The notes beneath the pieces are model-generated. The model ran no database searches. It was not told the origin of the DNA and saw only the letters and a program-made list of their open reading frames with translations. The translations under genes were made by a program, and so were the position numbers. From NCBI RefSeq assembly GCF_032477075.1, contig NZ_JAWDXO010000018.1:1-58469 (forward strand): DNA of 58,469 nucleotides, in the 5' to 3' direction. Positions 42,785 to 51,083 of this stretch are shown piece by piece; the first letter of the stretch is position 1, and every line of letters starts with the position of its first letter. The stretch comes from Fusobacterium sp. (lineage in GTDB: Bacteria; Fusobacteriota; Fusobacteriia; Fusobacteriales; Fusobacteriaceae).

Positions 42785-44104
42785 ATGAATAAAAATGAAT
42801 TAAAAGAAAGAGTCCTTGCAGCTATTAAAGAAAATAAAGAAATTATAATAGCAGCAGGAAGAAAAATATATTCAAATCCTGAATTTGGATATAAAGAATT
42901 TGAAACAACAAAAACTGTAAGTGATTTTTTCAAAAATGAACTTGGATTGGAAGTTGAAGAAAAGATAGCTTATACAGGATGCAGAGCTAGAATAAATGAA
43001 GATAAATCTGGACCTAAAGTGGCTATTCTTGGAGAGCTTGATGGGATATCTTGTTCTGAACATCCAGATGCCAACAGTATTGGAGCTTCTCACACTTGTG
43101 GACACAATGTTCAAATTGCTGGTATGCTTGGAGCTGCAGTAGGACTTATCAAATCAGGCGTTTTTAAAGAACTTGATGGTAAGATAGATTTCATTGCAAC
43201 TCCTGCTGAAGAATTTATTGAACTTGCTTATAGAAGTAAATTAAAAGCTGAGGGACACATCAAATATTTTGGTGGAAAACAAGAGCTTATCAGAAAAGGT
43301 GCATTTGATGATGTAGATATGAGTATCATGTTCCATGCACTTGATACTGGAGATAAAAAAGTACTTGTAGGACCTGAAAGTAATGGATTTATTGGAAAAG
43401 AAATTAAGTTCATTGGAAAAGAATCACATGCAGGTTCTGCTCCATATGAAGGTATAAATGCTTTAAATGCAGCTATGCTTGCTATTAATAATGTAAATGC
43501 TCAAAGAGAGACTTTTAAAGAAGCTGATAGAGTAAGATTCCATCCAATTATTACAAAAGGTGGGGATATTGTTAATGTTGTTCCTGCTGATGTAAGAATG
43601 GAATCATATGTAAGAGCCAGAACTATTGATAGTATGATTGATGCTAATAAAAAAGTAAACAGAGCTCTTATCGCTGGAGCTATGGCTGTTGGAGCTGAGA
43701 TAGAAATAACTGAACTTCCTGGATATCTTCCTATCCTAAAGCATGATGATATGGAGAAAGTTTTAAGAGATAATCTTCATTTTATAGGTCTTACAGATGA
43801 TGATATTATAGATGGGGGAGATTTCACTGGGTCATTTGATTTTGGTGATGTATCTCATATCATTCCTACACTTCATCCAATGTTTGGTGGTGTAAAAGGA
43901 GCTCTTCACACTAGAGGATACTCTATTATTGATGAAGAATATGCTTACCTTGCCCCAGCTGAATCTATGGCTCTTACAGTGGTAGATTTATTATTTGATG
44001 GAGCTGAAATAGGAAAGGGAATCCTTAAAAATTTCAAACCTGCTATGACAAAAGAAGAATATCTTACTTTTATGGAATCTAATGATAAAACTATAAAAGC
44101 ATAA
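42785..44104 (+). CDS. M20-family amidohydrolase, AbgB/aminoacylase-like
   Basis: The protein has 439 residues. SNPEFGYKEFETT and the zinc-site segment HTCGHNVQIAGMLGAA, then PAEEFIE and GKESHAGSAPYEGINALNAA, match the AbgB/amidohydrolase branch of M20, which hydrolyses N-acyl or p-aminobenzoyl amino acids. The late segment GGDFTGSFDFGDVSHIIPTLHPM carries the last zinc ligand region. GAGGAG before the start. It is the final gene of the operon, followed by a strong bidirectional terminator. Together with the AbgT transporter it recalls the abg system of E. coli, but there is no AbgA partner of the usual kind. Confidence 0.87.
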   Translation: MNKNELKERVLAAIKENKEIIIAAGRKIYSNPEFGYKEFETTKTVSDFFKNELGLEVEEKIAYTGCRARINEDKSGPKVAILGELDGISCSEHPDANSIGASHTCGHNVQIAGMLGAAVGLIKSGVFKELDGKIDFIATPAEEFIELAYRSKLKAEGHIKYFGGKQELIRKGAFDDVDMSIMFHALDTGDKKVLVGPESNGFIGKEIKFIGKESHAGSAPYEGINALNAAMLAINNVNAQRETFKEADRVRFHPIITKGGDIVNVVPADVRMESYVRARTIDSMIDANKKVNRALIAGAMAVGAEIEITELPGYLPILKHDDMEKVLRDNLHFIGLTDDDIIDGGDFTGSFDFGDVSHIIPTLHPMFGGVKGALHTRGYSIIDEEYAYLAPAESMALTVVDLLFDGAEIGKGILKNFKPAMTKEEYLTFMESNDKTIKA

Positions 44105-44119
44105 TCTTTTAAAATAATG

Positions 44120-44161
44120 AAAATGAGGATAATCATAATAAATTATGATTGCCCTCATTTT
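44120..44161. terminator. Bidirectional terminator
   Basis: A 9-bp outer stem (AAAATGAGG/CCTCATTTT) and an 8-bp inner stem (AATCATAA/TTATGATT) lie between the convergent amidohydrolase and lysR genes; T runs are present on both sides. Confidence 0.85.
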
Positions 44162-45040
44162 TTATTTTTCCATATTTTTACACATTTCAATAAAAGACAC
44201 TGCTGAAGAACTTAAATATTTATTTTTGTGATAAATGATATTAAACTTTCTCACAAATTTAATATTTTTTATTTTAACTCTGGAAACTATTTTCTTTTCA
44301 AGTTCCTCTTTTACCAGATAATAAGGTAATACTGCTATTCCTATATTTTGTTGTACAGCAATCACTAGAGCCCTTGTACTGATACTTTCCCATAGTGGTT
44401 CTATAGTTATTCCTCTTGAAAAAAGTATACTGTCAAATAATTCTCTTGTTCCACTTCCTCTTTCCCTCAAAAGAAAATTTTGATTTTTTATTTCTTCCAG
44501 AGAAACAGTTTCTTTCTGTGCTAAAGGATTTTCAGGGCTGCATATTATTACAAGCTTATCATCCAAAATAGGGTTACTTATAATATTTTCAGAGTGTATT
44601 ATTCCATCAATTATAGCAAGATCAAGTTCATTTGTCAGAAGCTTATTTTCTATTACTTTTGAGTTTTCTATATATACATTTATTTTTACACTTGGATATA
44701 TTTCAGCAAATTTTTCAACATATTTTGGCATGAAATATGTTCCAGTAGCAATAGTAGCTCCTATTTTTAAATTATTAAATAAATCATGACATTTTAATTC
44801 TTTTTCCATTTCATCAAAAAGAGAAGTTATATGAGAAGCATAACTTAAAAATTTTCTTCCTGGTTCTGTTATATAAAGTCTTTTGGATATCCTGTCAAAA
44901 AGTTTTATTCCATAATATTCTTCTAATTCCTTTATAGCCAGGCTTGCAGCTGGCTGTGCTATAAAGAGCTCCTTTGCTGCCATAGTTACATTGTTATATT
45001 TACATACTGCCAAAAAAATTTTGATATGTCTCAATGTCAT
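44162..45040 (-). CDS. LysR family transcriptional regulator
   Basis: The 292-residue protein has the N-terminal helix-turn-helix MTLRHIKIFLAVCKYNNVTMAAKELFIAQPAASLAIKELE and a substrate-binding effector domain from about residue 88 (NNLKIGATIATGTYFMPKYV). I start at ATG 45040, with GAGAGG 8 nt before it; the ATG at 45061 contains that site. It is divergent from the chromate-transporter pair across 130 nt and likely regulates it. The effector is unknown. Confidence 0.92.
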   Translation of the reverse strand: MTLRHIKIFLAVCKYNNVTMAAKELFIAQPAASLAIKELEEYYGIKLFDRISKRLYITEPGRKFLSYASHITSLFDEMEKELKCHDLFNNLKIGATIATGTYFMPKYVEKFAEIYPSVKINVYIENSKVIENKLLTNELDLAIIDGIIHSENIISNPILDDKLVIICSPENPLAQKETVSLEEIKNQNFLLRERGSGTRELFDSILFSRGITIEPLWESISTRALVIAVQQNIGIAVLPYYLVKEELEKKIVSRVKIKNIKFVRKFNIIYHKNKYLSSSAVSFIEMCKNMEK

Positions 45041-45120
45041 AATAAATACCTCTCTTATCATATAAAAAAAATTATATACTTTATAATATTATATTATTTT
45101 TTTTATAATTAAACAAGTTA

Positions 45121-45126
45121 TATAAT
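45121..45126 (+). promoter_or_regulatory. -10 box of the chromate-transporter pair
   Basis: A TATAAT lies 45 nt before the first gene. The region at -35 is only a T run, as expected for a promoter that needs an activator such as the divergent LysR protein. Confidence 0.35.
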
Positions 45127-45170
45127 AAGTATATGAAATAAAAGAAATATTATAAAAATGGAGGTAAATT

Positions 45171-45746
45171 ATGGAAACTTTAACTTTACAGAAAAAAAAT
45201 TACTGGAAGCTTTTTACAACCATGCTTTACCTTAGTGCGTTTACATTTGGGGGAGGATTTGTGATTGTTTCTCTTATGAGAAAAAAATTTGTAAAAGAAT
45301 ATCATTGGATAGATGAAAAGGAAATATTGAACCTTATAGCCATTGCTCAATCTTCTCCTGGTTCTTTATCTATTAATATATCTATCTTGGTTGGTTACAA
45401 ACTGGCAGGTATTCCAGGTACATTAATCTCTATCACAGCTACAGCACTTCCACCACTTATTACATTATCAATAGTTTCATTCTTTTATATATCTTTTAAA
45501 GATAATGTCACTATAAATGCTCTAATGAAAGGCATGCAGGCTGCTATTGCAGCAATTATTTTTGATGTTACATTTTCTCTGGCTAAAGATGTAGTAAAAA
45601 GAAAAGAGTTAATCTTTAGTTTAATGACAATAGCAGTATTTATTGCAGTATATTTCTTTGAAATTAATATTATATTTATAGTTTTAGTTTGTGGATTTAT
45701 TGGTGCAATTTCCAGCAGTTGTAAATTCAAGACTCAAAATCTTTAA
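45171..45746 (+). CDS. Chromate transporter family (CHR) half-protein, subunit 1
   Basis: One CHR domain of 191 residues with about five membrane segments. The family start KLFTTMLYLSAFTFGGGFVIVSLM and AIAQSSPGSLSINISILVGYKLAG are clear. Short-chain CHR proteins occur as tandem pairs that together equal one long ChrA. The physiological anion in an anaerobe need not be chromate. The start has GGAGG; the second half follows 15 nt later. Confidence 0.9.
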   Translation: METLTLQKKNYWKLFTTMLYLSAFTFGGGFVIVSLMRKKFVKEYHWIDEKEILNLIAIAQSSPGSLSINISILVGYKLAGIPGTLISITATALPPLITLSIVSFFYISFKDNVTINALMKGMQAAIAAIIFDVTFSLAKDVVKRKELIFSLMTIAVFIAVYFFEINIIFIVLVCGFIGAISSSCKFKTQNL

Positions 45747-45761
45747 AAAGAGGTGACATTT

Positions 45762-46325
45762 ATGATATATTTAAATTTATTTATAAGCTTTTTCAAAATA
45801 GGGCTATTTAGTATAGGAGGAGGATATGCAGCAATGCCTCTTATCAAATCCCAAGTTGTTGATCTTCACCAATGGCTGACATTAAAAGAGTTTACAGATA
45901 TTATAACTATTGCTGAAATGACTCCAGGTTCTGTATCATTAAATTGTGCTACATTTGTGGGAATACAAATAGCAGGAATAAAAGGTGCTCTGGTTGCTAC
46001 TCTTGGATGCATTACTCCTTCTTTTATTGTAGTTATGATCTTTACATTTCTTTATTTTAAATATGGAGATCTCAAAATTATCAAAGGTGTTTTAAGGGGA
46101 TTACGTCCTGCAGTTGTTGGTCTTATAGCTTCTGCTGGAACTACAATAGCACTTATTGCTTTCTTTGAAAATAAAATAACTATTCAGGAAAAACATATTA
46201 ATTATATATCAATAATGATCTTTCTTTGTGCTGTTATAGCTCTTAGGAAATTTAAAATAAATCCAATTTGTGTAATGCTTGTATCTGGAATTTTTGGAAT
46301 AGGTATATATAGATTTTTAGTGTAA
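45762..46325 (+). CDS. Chromate transporter family (CHR) half-protein, subunit 2
   Basis: One CHR domain of 187 residues: FISFFKIGLFSIGGGYAAMPLI and IAEMTPGSVSLNCATFVGIQIAG mirror the corresponding motifs of subunit 1, as expected of the antiparallel halves. I start at ATG 45762, which has AGAGGTGA before it; the in-frame GTG at 45753 lies inside that site. It ends just before a bidirectional terminator. Confidence 0.9.
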   Translation: MIYLNLFISFFKIGLFSIGGGYAAMPLIKSQVVDLHQWLTLKEFTDIITIAEMTPGSVSLNCATFVGIQIAGIKGALVATLGCITPSFIVVMIFTFLYFKYGDLKIIKGVLRGLRPAVVGLIASAGTTIALIAFFENKITIQEKHINYISIMIFLCAVIALRKFKINPICVMLVSGIFGIGIYRFLV

Positions 46326-46329
46326 AAAG

Positions 46330-46361
46330 AAAATGCTGAAAACAATGATTTTCAGCATTTT
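46330..46361. terminator. Bidirectional terminator
   Basis: A perfect 13-bp stem (AAAATGCTGAAAA with TTTTCAGCATTTT) and a 6-nt loop sit between the convergent CHR and lysR genes. The stem includes the stop of the minus-strand lysR gene. Confidence 0.85.
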
Positions 46362-47233
46362 TTCATAAATTTAAACCAGTTTTTATATTCTTCTTTATAT
46401 ATACTACCCTTTAAAAAGACAAAATTAAATTCTCTTTCTGCATGAAAATTTTTCAATTTTATAACTGAAATTTCTCCATTTTTAATCTCTTTCTCAACTG
46501 CTGTTTTATATATAAAAGTTATTCCAACATTATTTTTTACCATTTCTTTTATCATTCTTATATTTTCTATTTCATATTTTTTTGTAAAATCATTAATAGA
46601 AAGATTGTTATCATACAATATTTTTTCAAAAATATCTCTGCTTCCAGAACCTTCTTCTCTTATTATAATTCTTTCTTCTAAAAGCTCTTCAAAATTAAAT
46701 TCTTTTTGAGAAAATCTATTTTTACTAGAACATACTGCAACAAACTCTTCTTTTGAAAAAAGGAATGAATCATATTTTGTTTTTTCAAAAAATCCTTCTA
46801 CTAGAAGAAATTCTATATCTCCATTTTCTAATTTTTCAAGCAGTATTTTAGTATCTTTTACTGAGATGGATACATTTATTTCGGGATAATCAGAAGAAAA
46901 ATTTCTCAATACCTTAGGAATCACATACTCACCTATTGTGAGAGTTGCTCCAAAATTTAAAATATAATTACTTGATGAAAAATTTAATAGTTTTTCTCTT
47001 ATTTTTTCAGAATCAGAATTCATTGCTACCAAATATCGATACAATAATTTCCCATATTCTGTTAAAGACAAGGCTCTTCCTGAATATAAAAAAAGTTTAT
47101 TTTTATAAAATTCTTCTAAAAATTTTATGTGCTGGGTTACAGCAGGTTGCGTCATATGAAGATTTTCAGCAGTTCTAGTATAACTTAATGTCTTACATAA
47201 TTCCAGAAATGTATAAATTCTAAAATCAAGCAT
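46352..47233 (-). CDS. LysR family transcriptional regulator
   Basis: The 293-residue protein has the helix-turn-helix MLDFRIYTFLELCKTLSYTRTAENLHMTQPAVTQHIKFLEEFY and a LysR effector domain with the family segment IIREEGSGSRDIFEKIL, shared with the lysR at 44162. It has a GGAGGG site. It is convergent with the CHR pair. The 77-nt gap upstream is almost filled by a long hairpin (47249-47300), which leaves little room for a promoter. Target unknown. Confidence 0.92.
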   Translation of the reverse strand: MLDFRIYTFLELCKTLSYTRTAENLHMTQPAVTQHIKFLEEFYKNKLFLYSGRALSLTEYGKLLYRYLVAMNSDSEKIREKLLNFSSSNYILNFGATLTIGEYVIPKVLRNFSSDYPEINVSISVKDTKILLEKLENGDIEFLLVEGFFEKTKYDSFLFSKEEFVAVCSSKNRFSQKEFNFEELLEERIIIREEGSGSRDIFEKILYDNNLSINDFTKKYEIENIRMIKEMVKNNVGITFIYKTAVEKEIKNGEISVIKLKNFHAEREFNFVFLKGSIYKEEYKNWFKFMKKC

Positions 47234-47248
47234 TATCTCCCTCCTATA

Positions 47249-47300
47249 AAAAATGATTCAAAAGTTAAAAATTTAACATCTTTACTTTTGAATCATTTTT
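47249..47300 (-). terminator. Long hairpin between the 47311 gene and lysR
   Basis: A perfect 17-bp stem (47249-47265 with 47284-47300; core ATGATTCAAAAGT) and an 18-nt loop are followed by a T run. It terminates the gene at 47311-47772 and lies 15 nt before the lysR start, so it could also act as an attenuator for lysR. Confidence 0.8.
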
Positions 47301-47310
47301 TAATAATTAA

Positions 47311-47772
47311 TTAAAATCCTCTTATTAAAATTGTGAATATCATTGCTATAACAAATAAAGCCACAATTCCTCCAACAGTGGAAAGAAGACTTAACGCTAT
47401 TTTTGTTCCCAAGGATTTATTTGTAAGAAATGTATTTCTTACAAAATAAATATTAGCTACAGCAAATACTGCTCCCAGAACTCCTCCTTTTATTAAAAAG
47501 AAAAATGATGGTATTATGAAAAAATAGGCTATTTTGGAATAATTTTCCATTATTTTTATTTTTTCATTTTTATCAATAACTATCATTGGTGAATTAAAGA
47601 AATTATCTGTTATTTTAACTTCTCTTTCTATTCCTTGATCATCTATTAATTTAGTTTTTCCCCATTTTAATTTAACAGGATTTCCATTATACTTAAGAAC
47701 ACTTTTTAATCCAGATATTTCCCAAACTATTTTATTTTCTACAAAATTTGGATGTTCCACTTTAAATTCCAT
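47311..47772 (-). CDS. Membrane protein of unknown function
   Basis: The protein has 153 residues. The first 80 residues are soluble and beta-rich (NKIVWEISGLKSVLKYNGNPVKLKWGKTKL), with no signal peptide, so they face the cytoplasm or follow a non-cleaved topology. Two hydrophobic segments follow (about 85-108 and 126-150). I do not recognise the family. GGGGGAA ribosome site. It lies 38 nt downstream of the ClC gene and may share its transcript. Confidence 0.65.
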   Translation of the reverse strand: MEFKVEHPNFVENKIVWEISGLKSVLKYNGNPVKLKWGKTKLIDDQGIEREVKITDNFFNSPMIVIDKNEKIKIMENYSKIAYFFIIPSFFFLIKGGVLGAVFAVANIYFVRNTFLTNKSLGTKIALSLLSTVGGIVALFVIAMIFTILIRGF

Positions 47773-47810
47773 GCCTATTCCCCCACTTAGATATTTTATA
47801 TAAAGTTTAA

Positions 47811-49385
47811 TTAACTACATGTACCTAATTTATATAAACTCTCCTTCATAATATGAACTTTCTTTTCTGGAAGAAGTATTGTTATTCTATCTCCAGCTTC
47901 TATTCTAGCATTTCCCTTTGGAATTATTTCATGTTCATTTCGTGTAATAGCTACTACTAAAACATCTTCAGACCAATCTATTTCACATATTCTCTTTCCA
48001 TCTAGTTCGGACTCCCCAGTTACTGGAATAGTTATTATAGTTTTTTTACTATGTTCTAATTTTTCACATGGAACATCTTTTGGCATTCTTTCATAAAGAA
48101 TTTCATAGATTGGTTCTAATCCTAATAAATCAGTTATATAGTATGCTACCACAGAAACTGTTACAAGTGCAAGTAAGTGATCAAAATTTCCTGTCATTTC
48201 TAAAATAAGAACTGCTCCAGTTATAGGAGCTCTTACAACTGCCACAAAATATCCTGCCATTCCTAATACCATATAATGAGGTATAAATTCAGGTCCTACA
48301 CCTAGTATATTAACTAACAATATTCCATATATCTTTCCTAATATAGCTCCTAATACCAACATTGGAAGAAATATTCCTCCAGCAAAACCTGTTGCGTATG
48401 ACAATGCAGTAAATAATAATTTTATAATAAATATAACAGCAAGCAACTGTATAGTTCTATTTCCTCCTGCCATCTCTTCAACTAATTCATGTCCTCCACC
48501 TGTTACTTCTGGCAAAACAAAACATAAAATAAATGAAGTTGTCATAACAAAAGAAACTTTTGCCCATCTTGGTAATTTAGCACCTTTATATGTATCTTGA
48601 ACTTTTATCAAAGTCATTGTAAATATTTTTCCAAAAAATGCTATAATTATACCAAAGCAAACAAATAAGCCAAATTGAAGATAAGGGTTTATTTCTTTAG
48701 GATAGTTTACAATTAAATTAAAGGCTGTCTCCATTCCAAACATTCTTCTTCCAACAAAATCAGATGCAATACTAGCTAAAAAAGTACATATCAGAAGTTT
48801 TGAAGATATGAATTTATGTAATTCTTCTAAACTAAACATAACTCCAGCTAGAGGTGCTCCAAAAGCTCCTGCTAATCCAGCACTTGCTCCACTTGTTACA
48901 AGATATTTTTTATCAACAGAGTCTCTCTTAAAAATCTTAGTAGCTCCATATCCTATATAAGATCCTAATTGCACTGAAGGCCCTTCTCTTCCTAATGAAA
49001 GTCCACATCCAATTCCAAATAGCCCTCCTATAAATTTTGCAATTAATTCTTGGCCCCATTTTACATAATCAAGCTGTCTTAAAATTATTCCTTTTACTTG
49101 TGGTATTCCACTCCCAGATGTTTTTGGATATTTTTTTGCAATTAAATCCACTAATAATCCAATAGCTATAAATCCTCCCCATACCAGCACCAAAAACATT
49201 GGACTTTTCAAATCTTCATGACTGAAAATACTTTCCCTTATATGATTGGCATAGCTTAATCCCCATCTGTAAATAGAAACAATAAAACCTGTCAATACTC
49301 CAACTCCTAAACAGAGCATATACAGTTTTCCGCTTCCTTTTTGCAGTAATTTTAAATTATCTTCTGCAGTTTTTTCAGAATTCAT
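47811..49385 (-). CDS. ClC family chloride channel/transporter with TrkA-C domain
   Basis: Moves Cl- (usually 2 Cl-/H+ exchange) across the inner membrane. The 524-residue protein has GSGIPQVKGI, the gate motif GREGPSVQLGS with the key Glu, GAPLAGVMFSLEE and the GGIFLPML segment. The C-terminal 70 residues form a TrkA-C (RCK_C) ligand-binding domain (KRICEIDWSEDVLVVAITR). I start at ATG 49385, with GGGGGA 7 nt upstream; a good promoter at 49422-49450 would start RNA after the in-frame ATG at 49421, which rules that one out. Confidence 0.92.
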   Translation of the reverse strand: MNSEKTAEDNLKLLQKGSGKLYMLCLGVGVLTGFIVSIYRWGLSYANHIRESIFSHEDLKSPMFLVLVWGGFIAIGLLVDLIAKKYPKTSGSGIPQVKGIILRQLDYVKWGQELIAKFIGGLFGIGCGLSLGREGPSVQLGSYIGYGATKIFKRDSVDKKYLVTSGASAGLAGAFGAPLAGVMFSLEELHKFISSKLLICTFLASIASDFVGRRMFGMETAFNLIVNYPKEINPYLQFGLFVCFGIIIAFFGKIFTMTLIKVQDTYKGAKLPRWAKVSFVMTTSFILCFVLPEVTGGGHELVEEMAGGNRTIQLLAVIFIIKLLFTALSYATGFAGGIFLPMLVLGAILGKIYGILLVNILGVGPEFIPHYMVLGMAGYFVAVVRAPITGAVLILEMTGNFDHLLALVTVSVVAYYITDLLGLEPIYEILYERMPKDVPCEKLEHSKKTIITIPVTGESELDGKRICEIDWSEDVLVVAITRNEHEIIPKGNARIEAGDRITILLPEKKVHIMKESLYKLGTCS

Positions 49386-49421
49386 AATGAAGTCCCCCAT
49401 AATATATTGATTTTCTTTCAT

Positions 49422-49450
49422 ATTCTATTCCTTTTTCTGATATAATACAA
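49422..49450 (-). promoter_or_regulatory. Promoter of the ClC gene
   Basis: TTGTAT (49450-49445) and TAGAAT (49427-49422) are 17 nt apart on the minus strand. The expected RNA start is about 30 nt before ATG 49385. Confidence 0.55.
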
Positions 49451-49591
49451 TAATTTTTTAAAAAATTTCATGAAAAAATAAAACAAAACTGTTGTATCAC
49501 AATTCAAATATATAATTACTTTCTTCATTTCTACGTATTTAACTTTTTTGTTTATATACTCTAACAAGTAATATTTTTATTCTTTAATTCT

Positions 49592-49631
49592 CTCTTTTTA
49601 ATTTTTATTAATTTCAAAAAATTAAAAAGAG
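49592..49631 (-). terminator. AT-rich inverted repeat, possible terminator
   Basis: A 15-bp perfect inverted repeat (CTCTTTTTAATTTTT with AAAAATTAAAAAGAG) lies 64 nt after the symporter stop. The stem has few G-C pairs and lacks a clean T run, so termination is uncertain. Confidence 0.45.
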
Positions 49632-49694
49632 AATGAACTATAGGTAGAAATTTATTCTAACTTTCAGTCATTCCCTTTATAAATCTATATAAGA

Positions 49695-50936
49695 TTATCC
49701 TAAATTTTTCTTAATCCAATCCTTACCTTCTACCATTCTTGTTACAAGCATAGCTGCTACTGTGTCTCCAGTTGCATTTATCATTGTAGCAGGTGGATCA
49801 ACAAGATATCCAATTGTTGCAATAATAGGGAATGCTTCTGGTGGGAATCCATACATAGTTACTATAAGCATTTCTCCAATAAGACCTCCCCCTGGAACTC
49901 CTGACATTACCACTCCACCTACTATAGAAAGAAGAATAGCACTTATATAAGTTCCTGCTCCAGTAAATGGGACTCCAAATATACCAAATAAAAATGAAAT
50001 TTTTAGTATAGAACTAAATACTGTTCCGTCCATATGTGCTGTTGCTCCTATTGGAAGTACTATTTCTCTAATATCTTTAGGAACCCCAATTTTTCCAGCT
50101 GCTTCTAAATTTACTGGAAGAGTAGCTATACTACTTTGAGTAGCTAGAGAAGTTATAGCTGGTGAAAGAAGATGTTTCAATGATTTTACTCCTTCTTTTC
50201 CCCCTGCTATGTATCCATATACTGGAAACATAAAAATAAAATAAGCAAAACATAATGGATAATAAACTATCATAGCTCTTGTGTATGAACCTATTAATTC
50301 TTTTCCATATTCACCTACAAGTGCTGCAAAATAAGCTCCTAACCCTATTGGAGCATAATACATTAATAAATTTATCATTTTTAAAAATACTTCTGCTAAT
50401 GCATCTAGGCCATCAGCAATTTTTCTTCCTTTTTCTCCAACCATATTTACACATAACCCAAATACTATTGAGAAGAGAATAAGAGGAAGCATGTTTTTTC
50501 TTGAAATAAGTTCAGGAAAATCTGTAACAGTTATTGCTCTTACAATCTGATCGCCAGTTTGAAAGGGTTTTAATGCTTCTGCTGCTGGAATATTGAGATT
50601 TACACCTTGAGCTGGTGGAAAAATATTCACTATAATCAATATTATTATTGCAGCTACAAATCCAGTTGAAACAAATATAAGTATCAAGTTCTTAAGAATA
50701 CTTTTTAATCTAGACATATCACTCATACTAGAAATTGAACTGCTTATAGTTACCATTACTAATGGTACAACTATTGTAAACATCCCATTGATAAATAAAT
50801 CTCCAAAAGGTTTAAATACTTTTGCCTTCTCTCCCATTACAGTTCCAATGATACTTCCTAAAATTATTGCCCCTATTAAAATAATAGAAAAACGATAGGC
50901 TTCCCATACACTTTTTTTCTTATTCAATTCTGCCAT
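49695..50936 (-). CDS. Dicarboxylate/amino acid:cation symporter (DAACS family)
   Basis: The 413-residue protein takes up dicarboxylates or amino acids such as glutamate, serine or threonine with Na+ or H+. Family marks: PLVMVTISSSISSMSD (serine-rich loop analogue), TQSSIATLPVN, PIGATAHMDGT, GGGLIGEML and VDPPATMINATGD (substrate site). I start at ATG 50936, with GAGGTG 6 nt before it; an in-frame GTG at 50945 overlaps that site. A 16-bp palindrome at 50974-50989 lies just upstream. Confidence 0.92.
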   Translation of the reverse strand: MAELNKKKSVWEAYRFSIILIGAIILGSIIGTVMGEKAKVFKPFGDLFINGMFTIVVPLVMVTISSSISSMSDMSRLKSILKNLILIFVSTGFVAAIIILIIVNIFPPAQGVNLNIPAAEALKPFQTGDQIVRAITVTDFPELISRKNMLPLILFSIVFGLCVNMVGEKGRKIADGLDALAEVFLKMINLLMYYAPIGLGAYFAALVGEYGKELIGSYTRAMIVYYPLCFAYFIFMFPVYGYIAGGKEGVKSLKHLLSPAITSLATQSSIATLPVNLEAAGKIGVPKDIREIVLPIGATAHMDGTVFSSILKISFLFGIFGVPFTGAGTYISAILLSIVGGVVMSGVPGGGLIGEMLIVTMYGFPPEAFPIIATIGYLVDPPATMINATGDTVAAMLVTRMVEGKDWIKKNLG

Positions 50937-50973
50937 TTTTAACACCTCACTGCTTTTATTTAGAATTTAAATT

Positions 50974-50989
50974 TTTCCTATTTAGGAAA
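50974..50989. promoter_or_regulatory. Palindrome upstream of the symporter gene
   Basis: TTTCCTA and TAGGAAA form perfect 7-bp arms around a 2-nt centre, 38 nt before the symporter start. It is short enough to be an operator and has no T run. The bound protein is unknown. Confidence 0.35.
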
Positions 50990-51083
50990 TAATTCAAAAA
51001 TCCACTTATATATTCAAATATAACACTTACAACATCAATTACCTTTTTTAATTTTCATTATTTTTAAAGTCAATAGTATTCCT

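Larger units (their letters stand above)
49386..49694. other. Intergenic region
   Basis: Between the ClC and symporter genes. It contains the ClC promoter (49422-49450) and an AT-only palindrome (49592-49631) that may end the symporter transcript. The remainder is AT-rich with no gene. Confidence 0.6.

Noticed and set aside
49386..49421. Longer N-terminus of the ClC protein from ATG 49421
   Set aside because: A promoter at 49422-49450 starts RNA at or after this codon, and ATG 49385 has a strong ribosome site.
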